NCBI RefSeq assembly: GCF_000280925.3
Contig: NZ_CP012109.1
Location: forward strand, 6,096,501-6,160,500
DNA from: Myxococcus hansupus
Lineage (GTDB): Bacteria; Myxococcota; Myxococcia; Myxococcales; Myxococcaceae
Reading direction: 5' to 3'
DNA length: 64,000 bases
Below, in pieces: positions 44,583-54,682 of the stretch; position 1 is the stretch's first letter; each line of letters opens with the position of its first letter. A program made the position numbers and the translations under genes. The notes under the pieces are model-generated. The model ran no database searches, had not been told where the DNA came from, and saw only the letters and a program-made list of their open reading frames with translations.

Positions 44583-47071
44583 TGCCGCACTCCCGCACAG
44601 CAGCGGAAGCCCACCGCGTTCGAGCGCTCCGTCGGGGCGCCGTTCGCCCGGGCCGAGCAGCGCGACGCCGCGTCCGGCTGGTCGAATGTGCCGCCCTTCA
44701 ACGTGTAGCCCTGTCCCCCGAAGCGCGAGGCCGTCCACTCCGCCACGTTGCCCGCCAGGTCCACCACGGCGTAGCCGGACTTGCAGCGCGCGAAGCTTCC
44801 AGAGGCAGCCAGTCCGCCCGGCGTCGCCGAGGTGTTGCAGGCGCCCGACTCCTGCTCCGCGCCATACGGGAACCGCAGGTTGCCCGGGCCCTTGCATGCC
44901 TTCTCCCACTCCTGCTCGGTGCAGAGCCGCTTCCCTTCGCGCTCACACGTCGCGCGGGCCTCTTCCCAAGGCACCGCCACCGCAGGCCTCGCTCCGGCCC
45001 GGTTCGGGTACTCGTATTCATCCACGCAGAAGGAGGGCACCTGCACGTTCGCGACGGGGGGCTCGTCCGCGCCGCCCAACGCGTCGTCGTCCTCGCGCCC
45101 CATCTTGAAGGCACCGCCGCTCACCAGCCGCATTCCCGCCGGACAGCCGCCCTCGGTCGCGGCCACCGCGGCGCCCCCTGCCGCGCCGGGGACGGGCGCC
45201 GCGCCACGCGGTCCCTGCCCACCAGACTTCTGCAGCGCCTTGATGATGAGGAATCCCCCGCCCCCGCCCACCACCAACCCGCCGACCACGAGCAGCACCA
45301 GGCCCAGCATCGAGCGCTTGGGCTTCGCCGCGCGCGTCCCCTGCTTGGTGAGCACCGCGCCACGGGGCGCGGTGCGCGCACTCGACGACTCGGCGGGCTC
45401 ACTCCGCTTCCCACCCGAGCGCGAGCCCGGGTCGGAGACCTCCGACGCGCGACGGCGGCTGCGAATCCCCGAGTCCTCGGAGGAGCGGCCCTTGCCGCGG
45501 CTGCCCGTGTCCTCGGCACCGTCGTCCGCCGCGCCCTCCCTGCCACGCGAACGAGACCGGCCCACCGCGGGCGCCGAATCCAGCGTGGGCGCGGCGGCGC
45601 GAACGGGCACCGCGGGCGCCTCATCGAGCGTCATCGCGCTCGAGCGGTTGTCCGTCACCGCGGGCGCGTCCACCTGCGTGGGCGCGGAGGAGCGACTCAG
45701 GGCAGCCTCGGACTCCTGCGCGGAGGGAGAAGAACGCTCGGAGGTGTCATCCGCCTCCTTCCGGGCGGGCGCGGAGCGCGCGGCCACGGGAGGCGCGGAG
45801 GCGGGCCGGGCGGGCGCGGGCGCCGCTTTCGGTGGAGCGGCCGGCGGCGCGATGAAGGGCAGCGCCTGCTCCGTGAGGTGCTGCTGCGCGGGCTTGCCGC
45901 GCCCCATGATGGCGGCCAGTGACGCCGCGTCCAGGGGCTGCGTGGCATCCGCCGGGGGCAGGTCCGGGACCGGCGAGGGAGGCTTCGGCGCCGCGACCCC
46001 CGGAGGCGGCGGCAGGTCCGCCTCCTGCACCGCGGGGAGCATGCCCGTGGGGACGGGCGGCGGTGGCCGGGCGGACTGCCTCGCGGCGTTCGCGGCGGAG
46101 CTGCCCGGCGCGGCCGGCAGGCTCCGCGTCTTCGTCAGCACGGCGGCCGGCGTGCGCGCCAGGATGCCGGTGAACTCGTTGAGGAACTCGCCCGCCGTCT
46201 TGGGCCGGACCAGCGGGTTGAAGTTGAGCGCGCGCCGGTACAGCGCCTCCAGGGAGGTCGGCAGGTCCGGGTGGTGCATCGTCAATCCGGGGATGACGCC
46301 CTCTTCGGGCACCAGGCCCGTGAGCATCTCCCCCACGATGACCGCGAGCGAGTACACGTCCATGCGCGTGTCCAGCTCACCCCCACCGAGGTACTCGGGC
46401 GCGATGTAAGCGTCCGCGCGCTGGCCCTTCTGCGCCTGGGCGAAGGGAAGGTGCGGCACCGCGAGCCCGAGGCCGTAGTCCGTCACCTTGAGCAGGTCCG
46501 GCAGGACGATGACGTTCTCCGGCTTGAAGTCGGAGTGCGGCCCGAAGCGGTGGGCCGCGTCCAGGGCCGCCGCCATCTGCGTCAGCAGCGGCTCCACTTC
46601 CTTCAACGAGAAGAGCTGCCCGCGCGCGGCGCGCTGCTCCAACATCCGGCGCAGCGTCATCCCCTCCAGGAGCTGCATGGTGACGAAGGGGCGGTCACCG
46701 TCCAGGCCCTCGTCGTACACGCGCAGGAGGTTCGGGTGATTGAGCTTCTTGGCCACCCGCATGGACAGCGAGAACTGCATGCGCTCCTCGGGCTGCTGCA
46801 CCAGACGCGGGTGCACGGCCTTGAGCGCGACCTCGACGTCAATCTCCTCGTCCTGGGCCCGGAAGACGAAGCCCATGGGCCCGGAGCCCACCACCTCTTG
46901 GATGGCGTAGCGGCCGGCGACGACGTCTCCCGGCTTGTAGGGAGCGCCCTCCGCGCCACGGCGGCGGGCAGCGCCAGCGGGCGGACGCGCCGAGGCGTCG
47001 TGCTTCAGCCCGCAGGTGGGACAGGTGTCTTGGGAGGCAGGGACGAGGCTGCCGCAGCGGTAGCAGAGCAA
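44579..47071 (-). CDS. zinc ribbon - Ser/Thr kinase - formylglycine-generating-enzyme-like fusion, membrane protein
   Basis: 830 residues. Zinc ribbon at residues 3-20 (CYRC, CPTC). The kinase domain spans about 52-310 with Lys84 in VALKAV. The catalytic loop is HSDFKPEN (HRD changed to HSD, a non-RD kinase) with Asp181 and Asn186, DYG replaces DFG, and an IAPEYL block follows. A long Pro/Ala/Ser linker carries many potential phosphosites. One membrane helix lies near residue 600 (MLGLVLLVVGGLVVGG). The C-terminal FGE/SUMF1-like domain includes GMRLVSGGAFKMGRED, CVDEYEYPNR, DLAGNVAEW and SNAVGFRCC. Catalytic lysine and aspartates are kept, so activity is possible. Start codon is TTG. Confidence 0.88.
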   Translation of the reverse strand: MLCYRCGSLVPASQDTCPTCGLKHDASARPPAGAARRRGAEGAPYKPGDVVAGRYAIQEVVGSGPMGFVFRAQDEEIDVEVALKAVHPRLVQQPEERMQFSLSMRVAKKLNHPNLLRVYDEGLDGDRPFVTMQLLEGMTLRRMLEQRAARGQLFSLKEVEPLLTQMAAALDAAHRFGPHSDFKPENVIVLPDLLKVTDYGLGLAVPHLPFAQAQKGQRADAYIAPEYLGGGELDTRMDVYSLAVIVGEMLTGLVPEEGVIPGLTMHHPDLPTSLEALYRRALNFNPLVRPKTAGEFLNEFTGILARTPAAVLTKTRSLPAAPGSSAANAARQSARPPPPVPTGMLPAVQEADLPPPPGVAAPKPPSPVPDLPPADATQPLDAASLAAIMGRGKPAQQHLTEQALPFIAPPAAPPKAAPAPARPASAPPVAARSAPARKEADDTSERSSPSAQESEAALSRSSAPTQVDAPAVTDNRSSAMTLDEAPAVPVRAAAPTLDSAPAVGRSRSRGREGAADDGAEDTGSRGKGRSSEDSGIRSRRRASEVSDPGSRSGGKRSEPAESSSARTAPRGAVLTKQGTRAAKPKRSMLGLVLLVVGGLVVGGGGGFLIIKALQKSGGQGPRGAAPVPGAAGGAAVAATEGGCPAGMRLVSGGAFKMGREDDDALGGADEPPVANVQVPSFCVDEYEYPNRAGARPAVAVPWEEARATCEREGKRLCTEQEWEKACKGPGNLRFPYGAEQESGACNTSATPGGLAASGSFARCKSGYAVVDLAGNVAEWTASRFGGQGYTLKGGTFDQPDAASRCSARANGAPTERSNAVGFRCCAGVRQ

Positions 47072-47180
47072 AGCGGGCGTACTCCAGGAGGCAGTCGGGG
47101 GGCCACCTCGGGGGAAGGCCCAGCCTCATATTCTGCACGCTCCCCTGTCATCAAGGAACGCCAAGCACAGGGGGCCTTGA

Positions 47181-47636
47181 CTAGCGCCCCGTGGAACCGA
47201 AGCCACCTTCGCCCCGGGGGGTCTCCTCCAGCACCTCCACCTCCACCAACGCCGCCTGCGGCGCCGCGGCCACCACCAACTGGGCCACCCGGTCTCCCCG
47301 CCGCAAGGTGAAGGGCTCGTTGGAGAGGTTGACGAGCACCACCTGCACCTCGCCCCGGTAGTCCGCGTCCACCGTACCTGGTGCGTTGAGCAGCGTGACG
47401 CCGTGCCGCAGCGCCAGTCCCGAGCGCGGGCGCACCTGCCCCTCGTAGCCGGGAGGAAGCGCGAGCGCGAGCCCGGTGGGAACCGCCATCCGCTCCAGCG
47501 GCCCCAGCACCCGCTCTCCCTCGATGTCCGCGCGCAGGTCCAGGCCCGCGGCCTGCGCCGTTTCGTAGCGGGGAAGTGGCAGGGGCTCCGCATGGGTGCG
47601 CACCCGGCGCACCTTCACCGTGAGGGGGGAAGACAT
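47181..47636 (-). CDS. dut: deoxyuridine 5'-triphosphate nucleotidohydrolase (dUTPase)
   Basis: 151 residues, the trimeric dUTPase size. Motifs: GLDLRAD (1), [20 protein letters not shown] (2-3, uracil and catalytic region), YRGEV and GDRVAQLVV (4), [15 protein letters not shown] (5, the P-loop-like tail). It removes dUTP and supplies dUMP. It is followed by the kinase gene after about 110 bases. Confidence 0.96.
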   Translation of the reverse strand: MSSPLTVKVRRVRTHAEPLPLPRYETAQAAGLDLRADIEGERVLGPLERMAVPTGLALALPPGYEGQVRPRSGLALRHGVTLLNAPGTVDADYRGEVQVVLVNLSNEPFTLRRGDRVAQLVVAAAPQAALVEVEVLEETPRGEGGFGSTGR

Positions 47637-47693
47637 GCGCCAGGACGTAGCACAGCCACCCCGACGCTCAACCCACTTCGTGCCACGGCTGCG

Positions 47694-48710
47694 TCACGGC
47701 GCGGCGTCCTTCGCCACCGAGCGCAGCGCGGTGCGGAACTTCAGCGGGTCCATGGGCCGCGCGGCCAGCTCCAACTGGTAGTGCAGATGCGGCCCCGTGG
47801 AGCGGCCCGTGTTGCCCGAGAGCGCGACGCGCTGCCCGCGAGACACACGCTCCCCCACCCTCACCAGCAGCTCCGAGTTGTGGCAGTACGCGGTCGTCAC
47901 GCCGCGCCCGTGGTCCACCACGAGCACACGGCCATTCACCGCGTCCTCGCTGGCCCTGCGCACCACGCCGTCCGCCACGGCCGCGACGGACGTCCCAATG
48001 GGCACGCCCAGGTCCACACCGGTGTGCAACTTGCGCCGGCCCAGGACGGGGTGGAAGCGCTCACCGAACGGGCTCGTCACGCGCGCGCTCTCATGAACGG
48101 GCCACGCCAGACCGAAGGCGGTGGCCAGGGCCAGGGCCTGGGCGGCGCCCACGGAGGCACCCTCGAAGCCGGGCGGGAGCTGACTGGCGAGCCGCTCCAG
48201 CGAGGGTGTGCCCCCCTCCGCCTTCATCCGGTCCAGGGCGTAGCGCGCGGGCACGCGGCCCGCGAACAGCGCCGTCAGCCGGGCCTCTTCTCCTGGGAAG
48301 TCCTCCGTCAGGGCCGCATGCAGCCTGCGCGCGGCGGCGGGGCCCTCTTGCGAATCCAGCAGCGCCGCGGTGGAGACGCCCAGCTCCGAGGCCAGCGCCA
48401 CCACCGGCGCTCGCGCACGGGCGTCCATCGACTTGAGCGCCAGGTGGGTGCCCCACGCCAACGCCTCCGCGTCCGTCAGTGTCCGCATCAGGGGCACATC
48501 GGGCGCCACCAGCGGCGCCGTCACCGCGGTGCCACTCACCCCGTCGTAGTACGCGAGCAGGGGCCGCGCGGTGCTCCGCGTCCCCGTGGCCCACGCCGTC
48601 GCCTTGCGCAGCAACGCCCCCGCGGGCGTGTGGTGGTACGCCGCCCACACGCACAGCGCGGCCATGCAGAAGTCGAGCAGTCCTTTCGCGCGGCGCGGGA
48701 ACACGGGCAC
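47694..48710 (-). CDS. M23 family metallopeptidase (LytM/peptidoglycan endopeptidase-like)
   Basis: 338 residues with an N-terminal membrane helix (LLDFCMAALCVWAAY). A 190-residue helical region follows, then an M23 domain with the zinc ligands HTGVDLGVP (H-x3-D) and TGPHLHYQLE (HxH). Both motifs are intact, so hydrolysis of peptidoglycan cross-links in the periplasm is likely. GTG 48710 begins at the base after the upstream TAG, so the two genes form one unit. Confidence 0.9.
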   Translation of the reverse strand: MPVFPRRAKGLLDFCMAALCVWAAYHHTPAGALLRKATAWATGTRSTARPLLAYYDGVSGTAVTAPLVAPDVPLMRTLTDAEALAWGTHLALKSMDARARAPVVALASELGVSTAALLDSQEGPAAARRLHAALTEDFPGEEARLTALFAGRVPARYALDRMKAEGGTPSLERLASQLPPGFEGASVGAAQALALATAFGLAWPVHESARVTSPFGERFHPVLGRRKLHTGVDLGVPIGTSVAAVADGVVRRASEDAVNGRVLVVDHGRGVTTAYCHNSELLVRVGERVSRGQRVALSGNTGRSTGPHLHYQLELAARPMDPLKFRTALRSVAKDAAP

Positions 48711-49505
48711 CTACCGGAAGAAGGACCACAGCGGCGTCGCGTCCACCGCCGCCGCCACGGCCAGCGGGACCACCACCAAACAGCCCAGGAGCCCCCGGCG
48801 CCAGGCGCGCCTGCCTCCACCCTCCTCGCAGACCGCGTCCGCGTGTTGCAGGTTGCGCAGCACCGCGCGCCAGCCCAGCGAAGCGAGCACCCCCACCAGC
48901 CCCGCCAGCGCCAGCACGCGCGCCGCGATGTCCGCCGCGGCATCTCCGAAGAGCTCACGCCAGGACAGATACACCGAGCCTTGGATGAGCTTCGCCACCG
49001 CGCACGCGCCCGCCAGCACCACCGCCGCCGTCGCCAGCGGCCGCAGCCAGCGCAGGGGCGTGGGCTTGCGCCAACACCGCGTCCACAGGGCCCGCCACGT
49101 CGGCTGCGCGGGCTGGGGCTCCATCATCGCGCGCCAGGCCTCCACGGGCGCCGGCGCGCTCGACTCGCGATAGCCCAAGGCGGGGAGCGCCAGCACGAGG
49201 TCCGCGCACAACTCCCACGCGAGCGCCAGGAAGCGCGCGATGCGCGTGCGCTGCTCCAGCGACACCCACTCCACCATGGGCGCCGTCAGCTCGAAGCGGC
49301 CCACGAAGCCGTCAAAGGCCGCGTCCACCCGGTCCACCACCGACAACAGCCGCTCATCCAGCGTGTCCGCCGCCGAGTGCACGCCCACCGCAATCAACGC
49401 CACCAGCCCCAGCGGCATGAACGCCCAGCGGAACGCCCCCAGGAACCGGGAGACGTCCGTCAGGAACGGCGTGGACGGCGGCGCGCTGGGTGGGCGAGGC
49501 GGCAA
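48711..49505 (-). CDS. integral membrane protein, unknown
   Basis: 264 residues with several hydrophobic helices (for example FMPLGLVALIAVGVHS, LATAAVVLAGACAVAKL, VLALAGLVGVLASLG and GLLGCLVVVPLAVAAAV). No family is recognised. The first TM follows a Pro/Ser-rich start. The start is a TTG with GGAG upstream, so it is uncertain. Directly precedes the M23 peptidase, suggesting a cell-envelope role. Confidence 0.65.
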   Translation of the reverse strand: MPPRPPSAPPSTPFLTDVSRFLGAFRWAFMPLGLVALIAVGVHSAADTLDERLLSVVDRVDAAFDGFVGRFELTAPMVEWVSLEQRTRIARFLALAWELCADLVLALPALGYRESSAPAPVEAWRAMMEPQPAQPTWRALWTRCWRKPTPLRWLRPLATAAVVLAGACAVAKLIQGSVYLSWRELFGDAAADIAARVLALAGLVGVLASLGWRAVLRNLQHADAVCEEGGGRRAWRRGLLGCLVVVPLAVAAAVDATPLWSFFR

Positions 49506-49583
49506 GCAGGCTCCAGTCCGGGCGGGACTCGCACCTCAACGCACGGCCCCCTGGGACGGTCTAAGCGAAGGCGGGCCGAAACG

Positions 49584-49620
49584 AAAACACCCCCTCCCGC
49601 GCCGAGGCAGAAGGGGGCGT
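49584..49620 (-). terminator. rho-independent terminator downstream of pnp
   Basis: On the minus strand ACGCCCCC pairs with GGGGGTGT and is followed by TTTCGTTTC. It lies about 50 bases after the pnp stop and sits behind a second hairpin at 49629-49653. Confidence 0.55.
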
Positions 49621-49628
49621 CAGGCACA

Positions 49629-49653
49629 CCGGGCTCCCGTGAGGGGAGCCCGG
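49629..49653 (-). terminator. hairpin after pnp
   Basis: CCGGGCTCCC and GGGAGCCCGG form a perfect 10-bp stem with loop GTGAG, 14 bases after the pnp stop. There is no T-run, but together with the next hairpin it probably ends the transcript or protects its 3' end. Confidence 0.6.
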
Positions 49654-49667
49654 GGCTTCGCGAAGGA

Positions 49668-51839
49668 CTAGGCCTTCGCGTCGGGCTGCGTGGGGGCCGG
49701 GGCCGCGGGCTGCGCGGCGGCCTCACCGGCGGCGGCACCCTGCTGCGCGGCGCGCTCGGCCATGGCCTCCTTGCGCGACAGACGAATCTTGCCCGTCTTG
49801 TCGATGCTGACGACCTTCACCAGCACCTCGTCGCCCTCGTTCAGCACGTCGGAGACGCTCTTGACGCGCTTGTCGGACAGCTCCGAGATGTGGATGAGGC
49901 CGTCGGTGCCCGGGAACAGCTCCACGAAGGCGCCGAACTCGGCGATCTTCCGCACCGTGCCCGTGTAGATCTTCCCGATTTCGGCCTCGCGGGTCAGCGC
50001 CTGAATCATCGCGATGGCGGCCTTCACGGCCTCGCCGTTCGCGCTGGCGATGTCCACGCGGCCCGAGTCCTCGATGTTAATCGCGGCACCCGTGCGAGCG
50101 ATGATGTCCTTGATGACCTTGCCGCCCGGCCCGATGACGTTCTTGATGAACTCGGGACGAATCTGGATGGTGGTGATGCGCGGCGCGTACTGGCTGATTT
50201 CCTTGCGGGACTCGGCCAGCGTCTTGAGCATCTCGCCCAGGATGTGCAGACGGCCCTGACGCGCCTGCTCCAGCGCGCGGCTCATGATCTCCGTGGTGAG
50301 GCCGGTGATCTTGATGTCCATCTGGATGGACGTGATGCCCTTCGAGGTGCCGCACACCTTGAAGTCCATGTCGCCCAGGTGGTCCTCGTCACCGAGGATG
50401 TCGGAGAGGATGGCGATCTTGTCGCCTTCCTTCACCAGACCCATGGCGATACCCGCCACCGGAGCCTTGAGCGGAACACCCGCGTCCATCAGCGCCAGCG
50501 TGCCGCCGCAGACGGAGGCCATGGAGGAGGAGCCGTTGGACTCCAGGATGTCCGACACCAGGCGCACCGTGTACGGGAAGGACTCGCTCTTGGGCACCAT
50601 GTTGCGCAGCGCGCGCTCCGCCAGCGCACCGTGACCGACTTCACGGCGGCCCGGGCCACGCAGCGGCTTGGTCTCGTTCACGCTGAACGGCGGGAAGTTG
50701 TAGTGCAGCATGAAGCGCTTGAACGCCATGCCGCCCAGCATCTCCAGGCGCTGCTCGTCGTCGCTGGTGCCCAGCGTGGTGACGACGAGCGCCTGCGTCT
50801 CGCCGCGCGTGAAGACGGCGCTGCCGTGGGTGCGCGGGAGCACGCCCACTTCGCACGTGATTTGACGGACCACGTCGTGGCCACGGTCACCGATGCGGCC
50901 GCCGTTGACCGTCATCTCGCGCATGTGCTCGTACTTCAGGTCCTCGACCACCGACTTGGCGTGCTTCTCCACCAGTGGGGTGTAGCCGTCGCCGAGCTGC
51001 TCCTTGAGCTTGGCGAGCGTCTCCTTCTTCGTCTTGCCGAGCGACTCGTAGCGGGGGCCCTTCTCCTTGATGCCGTAGCCCGCCTTGATGCCGTCCATGG
51101 CCAGCTCGCGCACCTTGGCGCGCAGGCCCTCGTCCACGGCGGCCGGCTTGTCGAAGGCGCGGACCTGCTTGTTCAGCTCGCGCCGCAGCTCGTCCTGGAG
51201 GTCCAGCGCGGGCTGCGCCGTCTTGAAGCCGAAGTCGAGCGCCGCGACCATGTCGGCCTCGGAGACCTCCTCCGCGCCACCTTCCACCATGACGATGGCC
51301 TTGCGGCTCACGGCCATGACCAGGTCCAGGTCGCTCTGCTCACGCTGCTTCGCGGTAGGGTTGGCCACCAGCTCGCCGCCGACGCGGCCCACGCGGATGC
51401 CGGCGATGGGGCCGTCGAACGGGATGTCCGACACCCACAGCGCCGCGGAGGCGCCGGTGATGCCGTGGATGTCACCCTCGTTCTCCGGGTCCGAGGAGAT
51501 GACGCTGGCGATGACCTGCGTCTCGTACGCGTAGCCTTCCGGGAACAGCGGGCGGCAGGAGCGGTCCACCAGGCGGCTGGCCAGCGTCTCCTTCTCCGTG
51601 AGGCGGCCCTCGCGCTTGAAGTAGCTGCCGGGGATGCGGCCGGCCGAATACAGCTTCTCCTGGTACTCCACCGTCAGGGGGAGGAAGTCGATGTCCTTCT
51701 TCTCCCGGGCGCTCACGGCCGTCACCAGCAGCATGGTGTCGCCGTAGCGAACCACCACGGAACCGTCGGCCTGCTTCGCCAGACGGCCCACTTCGATGCT
51801 CAGCTCGCTCTCGCCAATCTTGACGCTCTTCTTCAACAT
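49668..51839 (-). CDS. pnp: polyribonucleotide nucleotidyltransferase (PNPase)
   Basis: About 723 residues. Two RNase PH domains ([30 protein letters not shown] and the second around [21 protein letters not shown]), a KH domain ([16 protein letters not shown]) and an S1 domain ([31 protein letters not shown]). It degrades RNA 3'-5' with phosphate. The tail is Gln/Ala-rich ([14 protein letters not shown]). ATG 51839 fits homologues; the frame is open to 51986, but that part has non-coding character. Confidence 0.97.
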   Translation of the reverse strand: MLKKSVKIGESELSIEVGRLAKQADGSVVVRYGDTMLLVTAVSAREKKDIDFLPLTVEYQEKLYSAGRIPGSYFKREGRLTEKETLASRLVDRSCRPLFPEGYAYETQVIASVISSDPENEGDIHGITGASAALWVSDIPFDGPIAGIRVGRVGGELVANPTAKQREQSDLDLVMAVSRKAIVMVEGGAEEVSEADMVAALDFGFKTAQPALDLQDELRRELNKQVRAFDKPAAVDEGLRAKVRELAMDGIKAGYGIKEKGPRYESLGKTKKETLAKLKEQLGDGYTPLVEKHAKSVVEDLKYEHMREMTVNGGRIGDRGHDVVRQITCEVGVLPRTHGSAVFTRGETQALVVTTLGTSDDEQRLEMLGGMAFKRFMLHYNFPPFSVNETKPLRGPGRREVGHGALAERALRNMVPKSESFPYTVRLVSDILESNGSSSMASVCGGTLALMDAGVPLKAPVAGIAMGLVKEGDKIAILSDILGDEDHLGDMDFKVCGTSKGITSIQMDIKITGLTTEIMSRALEQARQGRLHILGEMLKTLAESRKEISQYAPRITTIQIRPEFIKNVIGPGGKVIKDIIARTGAAINIEDSGRVDIASANGEAVKAAIAMIQALTREAEIGKIYTGTVRKIAEFGAFVELFPGTDGLIHISELSDKRVKSVSDVLNEGDEVLVKVVSIDKTGKIRLSRKEAMAERAAQQGAAAGEAAAQPAAPAPTQPDAKA

Positions 51840-52210
51840 GTCCGTGCCTCTGGATTCTTCAGGGCGAAGACCCCACCGCGCGCACCCGGCCTGGGAAATA
51901 GGCCCGGCACCCCGGGAGGGCCCTCGGGGTGTTTGAGCGGTCACCCGCGCCTCAAGACAGGCGCCAATTGAGGCAACCGCCAGCATGTACTGCGGAGGGC
52001 GCTTGCGGAGCGCCGGAGGGATGTCTCGGAACTTTTGATCCCTGGTCGCACGGGCCGACCGCGGTCAGCCCTTCCGAACGGAAACCAAAACCTCCGCAGC
52101 CACCACTCCCTTGCCCGCCACCACCCGCCGCGCTTCCACTTCCGGTACCACTTACGTCTTAAACGCGCGGGGCGCTGGTTTCTGCCAGCGCCCCGGTCCT
52201 GCTCAACTGC
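51840..52210. other. rpsO-pnp intergenic region
   Basis: 370 bases. Contains the rpsO terminator (52169-52194) and the pnp leader. No open gene is supported. A pnp promoter and an autoregulatory leader hairpin are expected from other bacteria, but the sequence alone does not show them clearly. Confidence 0.5.
52169..52194 (-). terminator. rpsO terminator
   Basis: On the minus strand GGGGCGCTGG and CCAGCGCCCC form a 10-bp stem with a 6-base loop, followed by GCGCGTTT. It lies about 17 bases after the rpsO stop. Confidence 0.75.
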
Positions 52211-52480
52211 CTACTTGCGGATGCCGAGGCCGTCGATGAGCTTCTTGTACCGCGCGACGTCCTTGGACTTCAGGTAGTCCAGCAGGCGGCGGCGCTGACC
52301 GACCAGCTTCAGCAGACCGCGGCGGGAGTGGTGGTCCTTCTTGTGCGTCTTGAAGTGCTCGGTGAGCATGGTGATGCGCTCGGACAGCAGCGCCACCTGC
52401 ACCTCGGGCGAACCCGTGTCCGTCTCGTGGGTCTTGAACTTCGACACCAGCTCCGACTTGCGCTCCTGATGCAGCGACAT
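52211..52480 (-). CDS. rpsO: 30S ribosomal protein S15
   Basis: 89 residues with the S15 signature: [22 protein letters not shown] and [20 protein letters not shown]. It binds 16S rRNA. It is the usual neighbour of pnp and truB. Normal length. Confidence 0.98.
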   Translation of the reverse strand: MSLHQERKSELVSKFKTHETDTGSPEVQVALLSERITMLTEHFKTHKKDHHSRRGLLKLVGQRRRLLDYLKSKDVARYKKLIDGLGIRK

Positions 52481-52689
52481 GTGACTCTTCCTTGCCCGCT
52501 CCGGTGGAGTTGCTGCTCGCGTCGCCGCGGTCCGCGGAGGGGTACAGACCGGGTTCGTCCTACTAACGAGCGGGGGGGCTTATAAGCTTCACCCCCCGTG
52601 GGGTCAACCAAGGACGCCCGCCCGCCAGCCCCGGAAGGTCCGGGAGCGTGCGGAGACTTACAACCGCAACCCCGCGAAAAGTCCCGGAT

Positions 52690-53559
52690 TCAAACGAGCA
52701 CGCGCAGATAGCGCAGGCGGCCCTCGACGATTTCGGCCACCGCCAGCAGCGCGTCCTCCGGGCCCATGACGCGCACCCGGCCGGACCGCCCCGCGGGGAC
52801 TTCCACCGGGACGCCGTGGGAGACGCGCTTGGCCTCGGCGGGCCCCACGCGGACCTCCGGCATGTCCACCAACGCAGCGGACATGGACACCAGCCGGCCG
52901 GCCAGCGCGCCGTCCTTCACCAGGCCGGGCAGGTCCGCCAGCGGCAGCGCCTGCGCCAGGGAGAACGGCCCGCTGGCGGTGCGCCGCAGCGCCTCCAGGT
53001 GGGCGCCGCAGCCCAGCGCGCGGCCCACGTCCTGCGCCAGGGTGCGCACGAAGAAGCCCTTGGAGCAGCGCACCGACACCTGCAGGCGGTCCGCGGAGAA
53101 GTCGCGCAGCACGAGCTCGTAGACCGTCACCTGACGGGCGGCCCGCTCCACTTCCTCGCCCGCGCGGGCCAGTTCGTAGAGCCGCTTGCCGCCCACCTTC
53201 ACCGCCGAATACATGGGCGGAATCTGGTCGTAGGTGCCGCGGTAGCGCGCCAGCGCGGCTTCGATGAGCGCGGGCGTCAGGGCGGGCACCGGCGCATGGG
53301 CCGTCACCTGCCCCTCCGCGTCCAGTGTGTCCGTCTCCGAGCCCAGGCGCACCGTGGCGTCGTAGGCCTTGTCACCTTCGGTGATGAAGCCCGCGACCTT
53401 GGTGGCCTCGCCCAGGCAGAGCGGCAGCACCCCGGTGGCCAGCGGGTCCAGGGTGCCGGTGTGGCCCACCTTCTTGATGCGAAGCAGCGAACGCACCTGC
53501 CGGACCACGTCGAACGACGTGGGGCCAGAGGGCTTGTCAATGACGAGGACGCCGTCCAT
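52690..53559 (-). CDS. truB: tRNA pseudouridine-55 synthase TruB
   Basis: 289 residues. It opens with VLVIDKPSGPTSFDVVRQVR and has the catalytic block KVGHTGTLDPLATGVLPLC (Asp nucleophile). It also has YDATVRLGSETDTLDAEG and FVRTLAQDVGRALGCGAHL. It makes pseudouridine 55 in the tRNA T-loop. It follows rbfA with a 32-base gap. Confidence 0.97.
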   Translation of the reverse strand: MDGVLVIDKPSGPTSFDVVRQVRSLLRIKKVGHTGTLDPLATGVLPLCLGEATKVAGFITEGDKAYDATVRLGSETDTLDAEGQVTAHAPVPALTPALIEAALARYRGTYDQIPPMYSAVKVGGKRLYELARAGEEVERAARQVTVYELVLRDFSADRLQVSVRCSKGFFVRTLAQDVGRALGCGAHLEALRRTASGPFSLAQALPLADLPGLVKDGALAGRLVSMSAALVDMPEVRVGPAEAKRVSHGVPVEVPAGRSGRVRVMGPEDALLAVAEIVEGRLRYLRVLV

Positions 53560-53591
53560 GTCACGCCAATACTGGAGGCCGGGGGCTGGAA

Positions 53592-53951
53592 CTACCAGCC
53601 TTCCTTGTTCCGGACTTCGCGCAGCAACCGGTCAATCTTGTCACCTTCCCCCACGGACTCGTCGAAGGAGAAGAAGATTTCCGGCGACACGCGCAGGTTG
53701 ACGACCGACGTCACCTCGCGGCGAACGAAGCCCTTGGCGGCCTCCAGGCCCTTCTGCGTGTCCGCGCGCTCCTGCTCGGTGCCCATCATCGAATAGAAGA
53801 CACGCGCCACGCGCAGGTCCGGGGAGACCTTCACGCCGGTGATGGTGATGTAGCCGATACGCGGGTCCCTCAGCATGCCCCGGGTGAGCAAGTCACCGAT
53901 GGCCGCCTGGATTTCCTGCCCCACCCGCTCCGGTCGGGAATGCGTCGTCAT
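53592..53951 (-). CDS. rbfA: ribosome-binding factor A
   Basis: 119 residues. [40 protein letters not shown] and the tail match RbfA, a 30S maturation factor of the KH fold. Its start overlaps the stop of the ylxP gene by 4 bases (ATGA), so the two are translationally coupled. Confidence 0.95.
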   Translation of the reverse strand: MTTHSRPERVGQEIQAAIGDLLTRGMLRDPRIGYITITGVKVSPDLRVARVFYSMMGTEQERADTQKGLEAAKGFVRREVTSVVNLRVSPEIFFSFDESVGEGDKIDRLLREVRNKEGW

Positions 53952-54565
53952 TTCTTCTCCCAGTCTCGCGGGTTGCGCAGGGAGCGGGCCCGAGCCCGCG
54001 CCTCATCAATCGTCATCCGTCCACCGCTCGACGGAGACGGGCGGCCCGTGCCGCCGTCCATGCCGCCCTCGTGGCGGCTGTCCCAATCCCCCAACCCCTC
54101 GGCCTCCGCCAGCGACGAGCGCTCGCCCCGCAGGAAGCGGGCGATGGCGGCCTCCGAATGCGCCGCAGCCTGCTCCGCGGAGAGCGGAAGCCCTTCCAAA
54201 TCCTCATCCACCCCCTCCGCCGAGAAAGCCGCCCGGACAGAGGGCCTGACGGCCGGGCCGCTCGCGAAGAGCTGGTCGCCCATGCCCAGGATTTCCGTCT
54301 CCCGCGACAACAGCGGGGCGACGTACATCTCCTCGACGTGGTGGATGATTTTCTCGAGCTGCTCATCCACGTGGCGGCGGTCATTGCCCACCACCGCGAG
54401 CGCCAGGGAAGCCTTCTGCCAGAGGTCCTGGTCCTCGACCTCGGCCACCGCCACGTTGAAGCGGGCCTTGAGCCGGTCCGTCACCCGGCGGACCACCTGC
54501 CGCTTGGACTTCAGCGAGCCGCTGTCCGGAATCTGCAGGGTGAGGCGTGCGACACCAACGAACAT
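53948..54565 (-). CDS. ylxP: YlxP/DUF503 family protein with long C-terminal extension
   Basis: 205 residues. The first 90 residues ([21 protein letters not shown] and [25 protein letters not shown]) are the DUF503 domain found next to rbfA and infB in many bacteria. The normal family length is about 95 residues, so the remaining 110 residues, rich in E, R, S and G, form a lineage-specific extension. ATG 54565 is preferred; the frame is open 6 codons upstream. Confidence 0.85.
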   Translation of the reverse strand: MFVGVARLTLQIPDSGSLKSKRQVVRRVTDRLKARFNVAVAEVEDQDLWQKASLALAVVGNDRRHVDEQLEKIIHHVEEMYVAPLLSRETEILGMGDQLFASGPAVRPSVRAAFSAEGVDEDLEGLPLSAEQAAAHSEAAIARFLRGERSSLAEAEGLGDWDSRHEGGMDGGTGRPSPSSGGRMTIDEARARARSLRNPRDWEKK

Positions 54566-54623
54566 ACGAGTCCCCCATGCCACGGGTCACCGCGCCAGAG
54601 GCGGCGGCAACCCGGGCTTCAGC

Positions 54624-54652
54624 ACCCTGGGAAGATGGGGTCTTCCCAGGGT
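54624..54652 (-). terminator. strong hairpin between infB and ylxP
   Basis: ACCCTGGGAAGA and TCTTCCCAGGGT form a perfect 12-bp stem with loop TGGGG. There is no T-run. It probably causes partial termination or an RNA-processing barrier within the translation operon. Confidence 0.55.
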
Positions 54653-54682
54653 TTCAGGGAGGCGCTGACGCTCTCCTTGCGA

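Noticed and set aside
47403-51971. A 1522-codon open frame on the plus strand
   Set aside because: It lies antisense to dut, the M23 peptidase, the membrane gene and pnp, and its His/Arg/Gly-rich translation is typical of GC-rich shadow frames.
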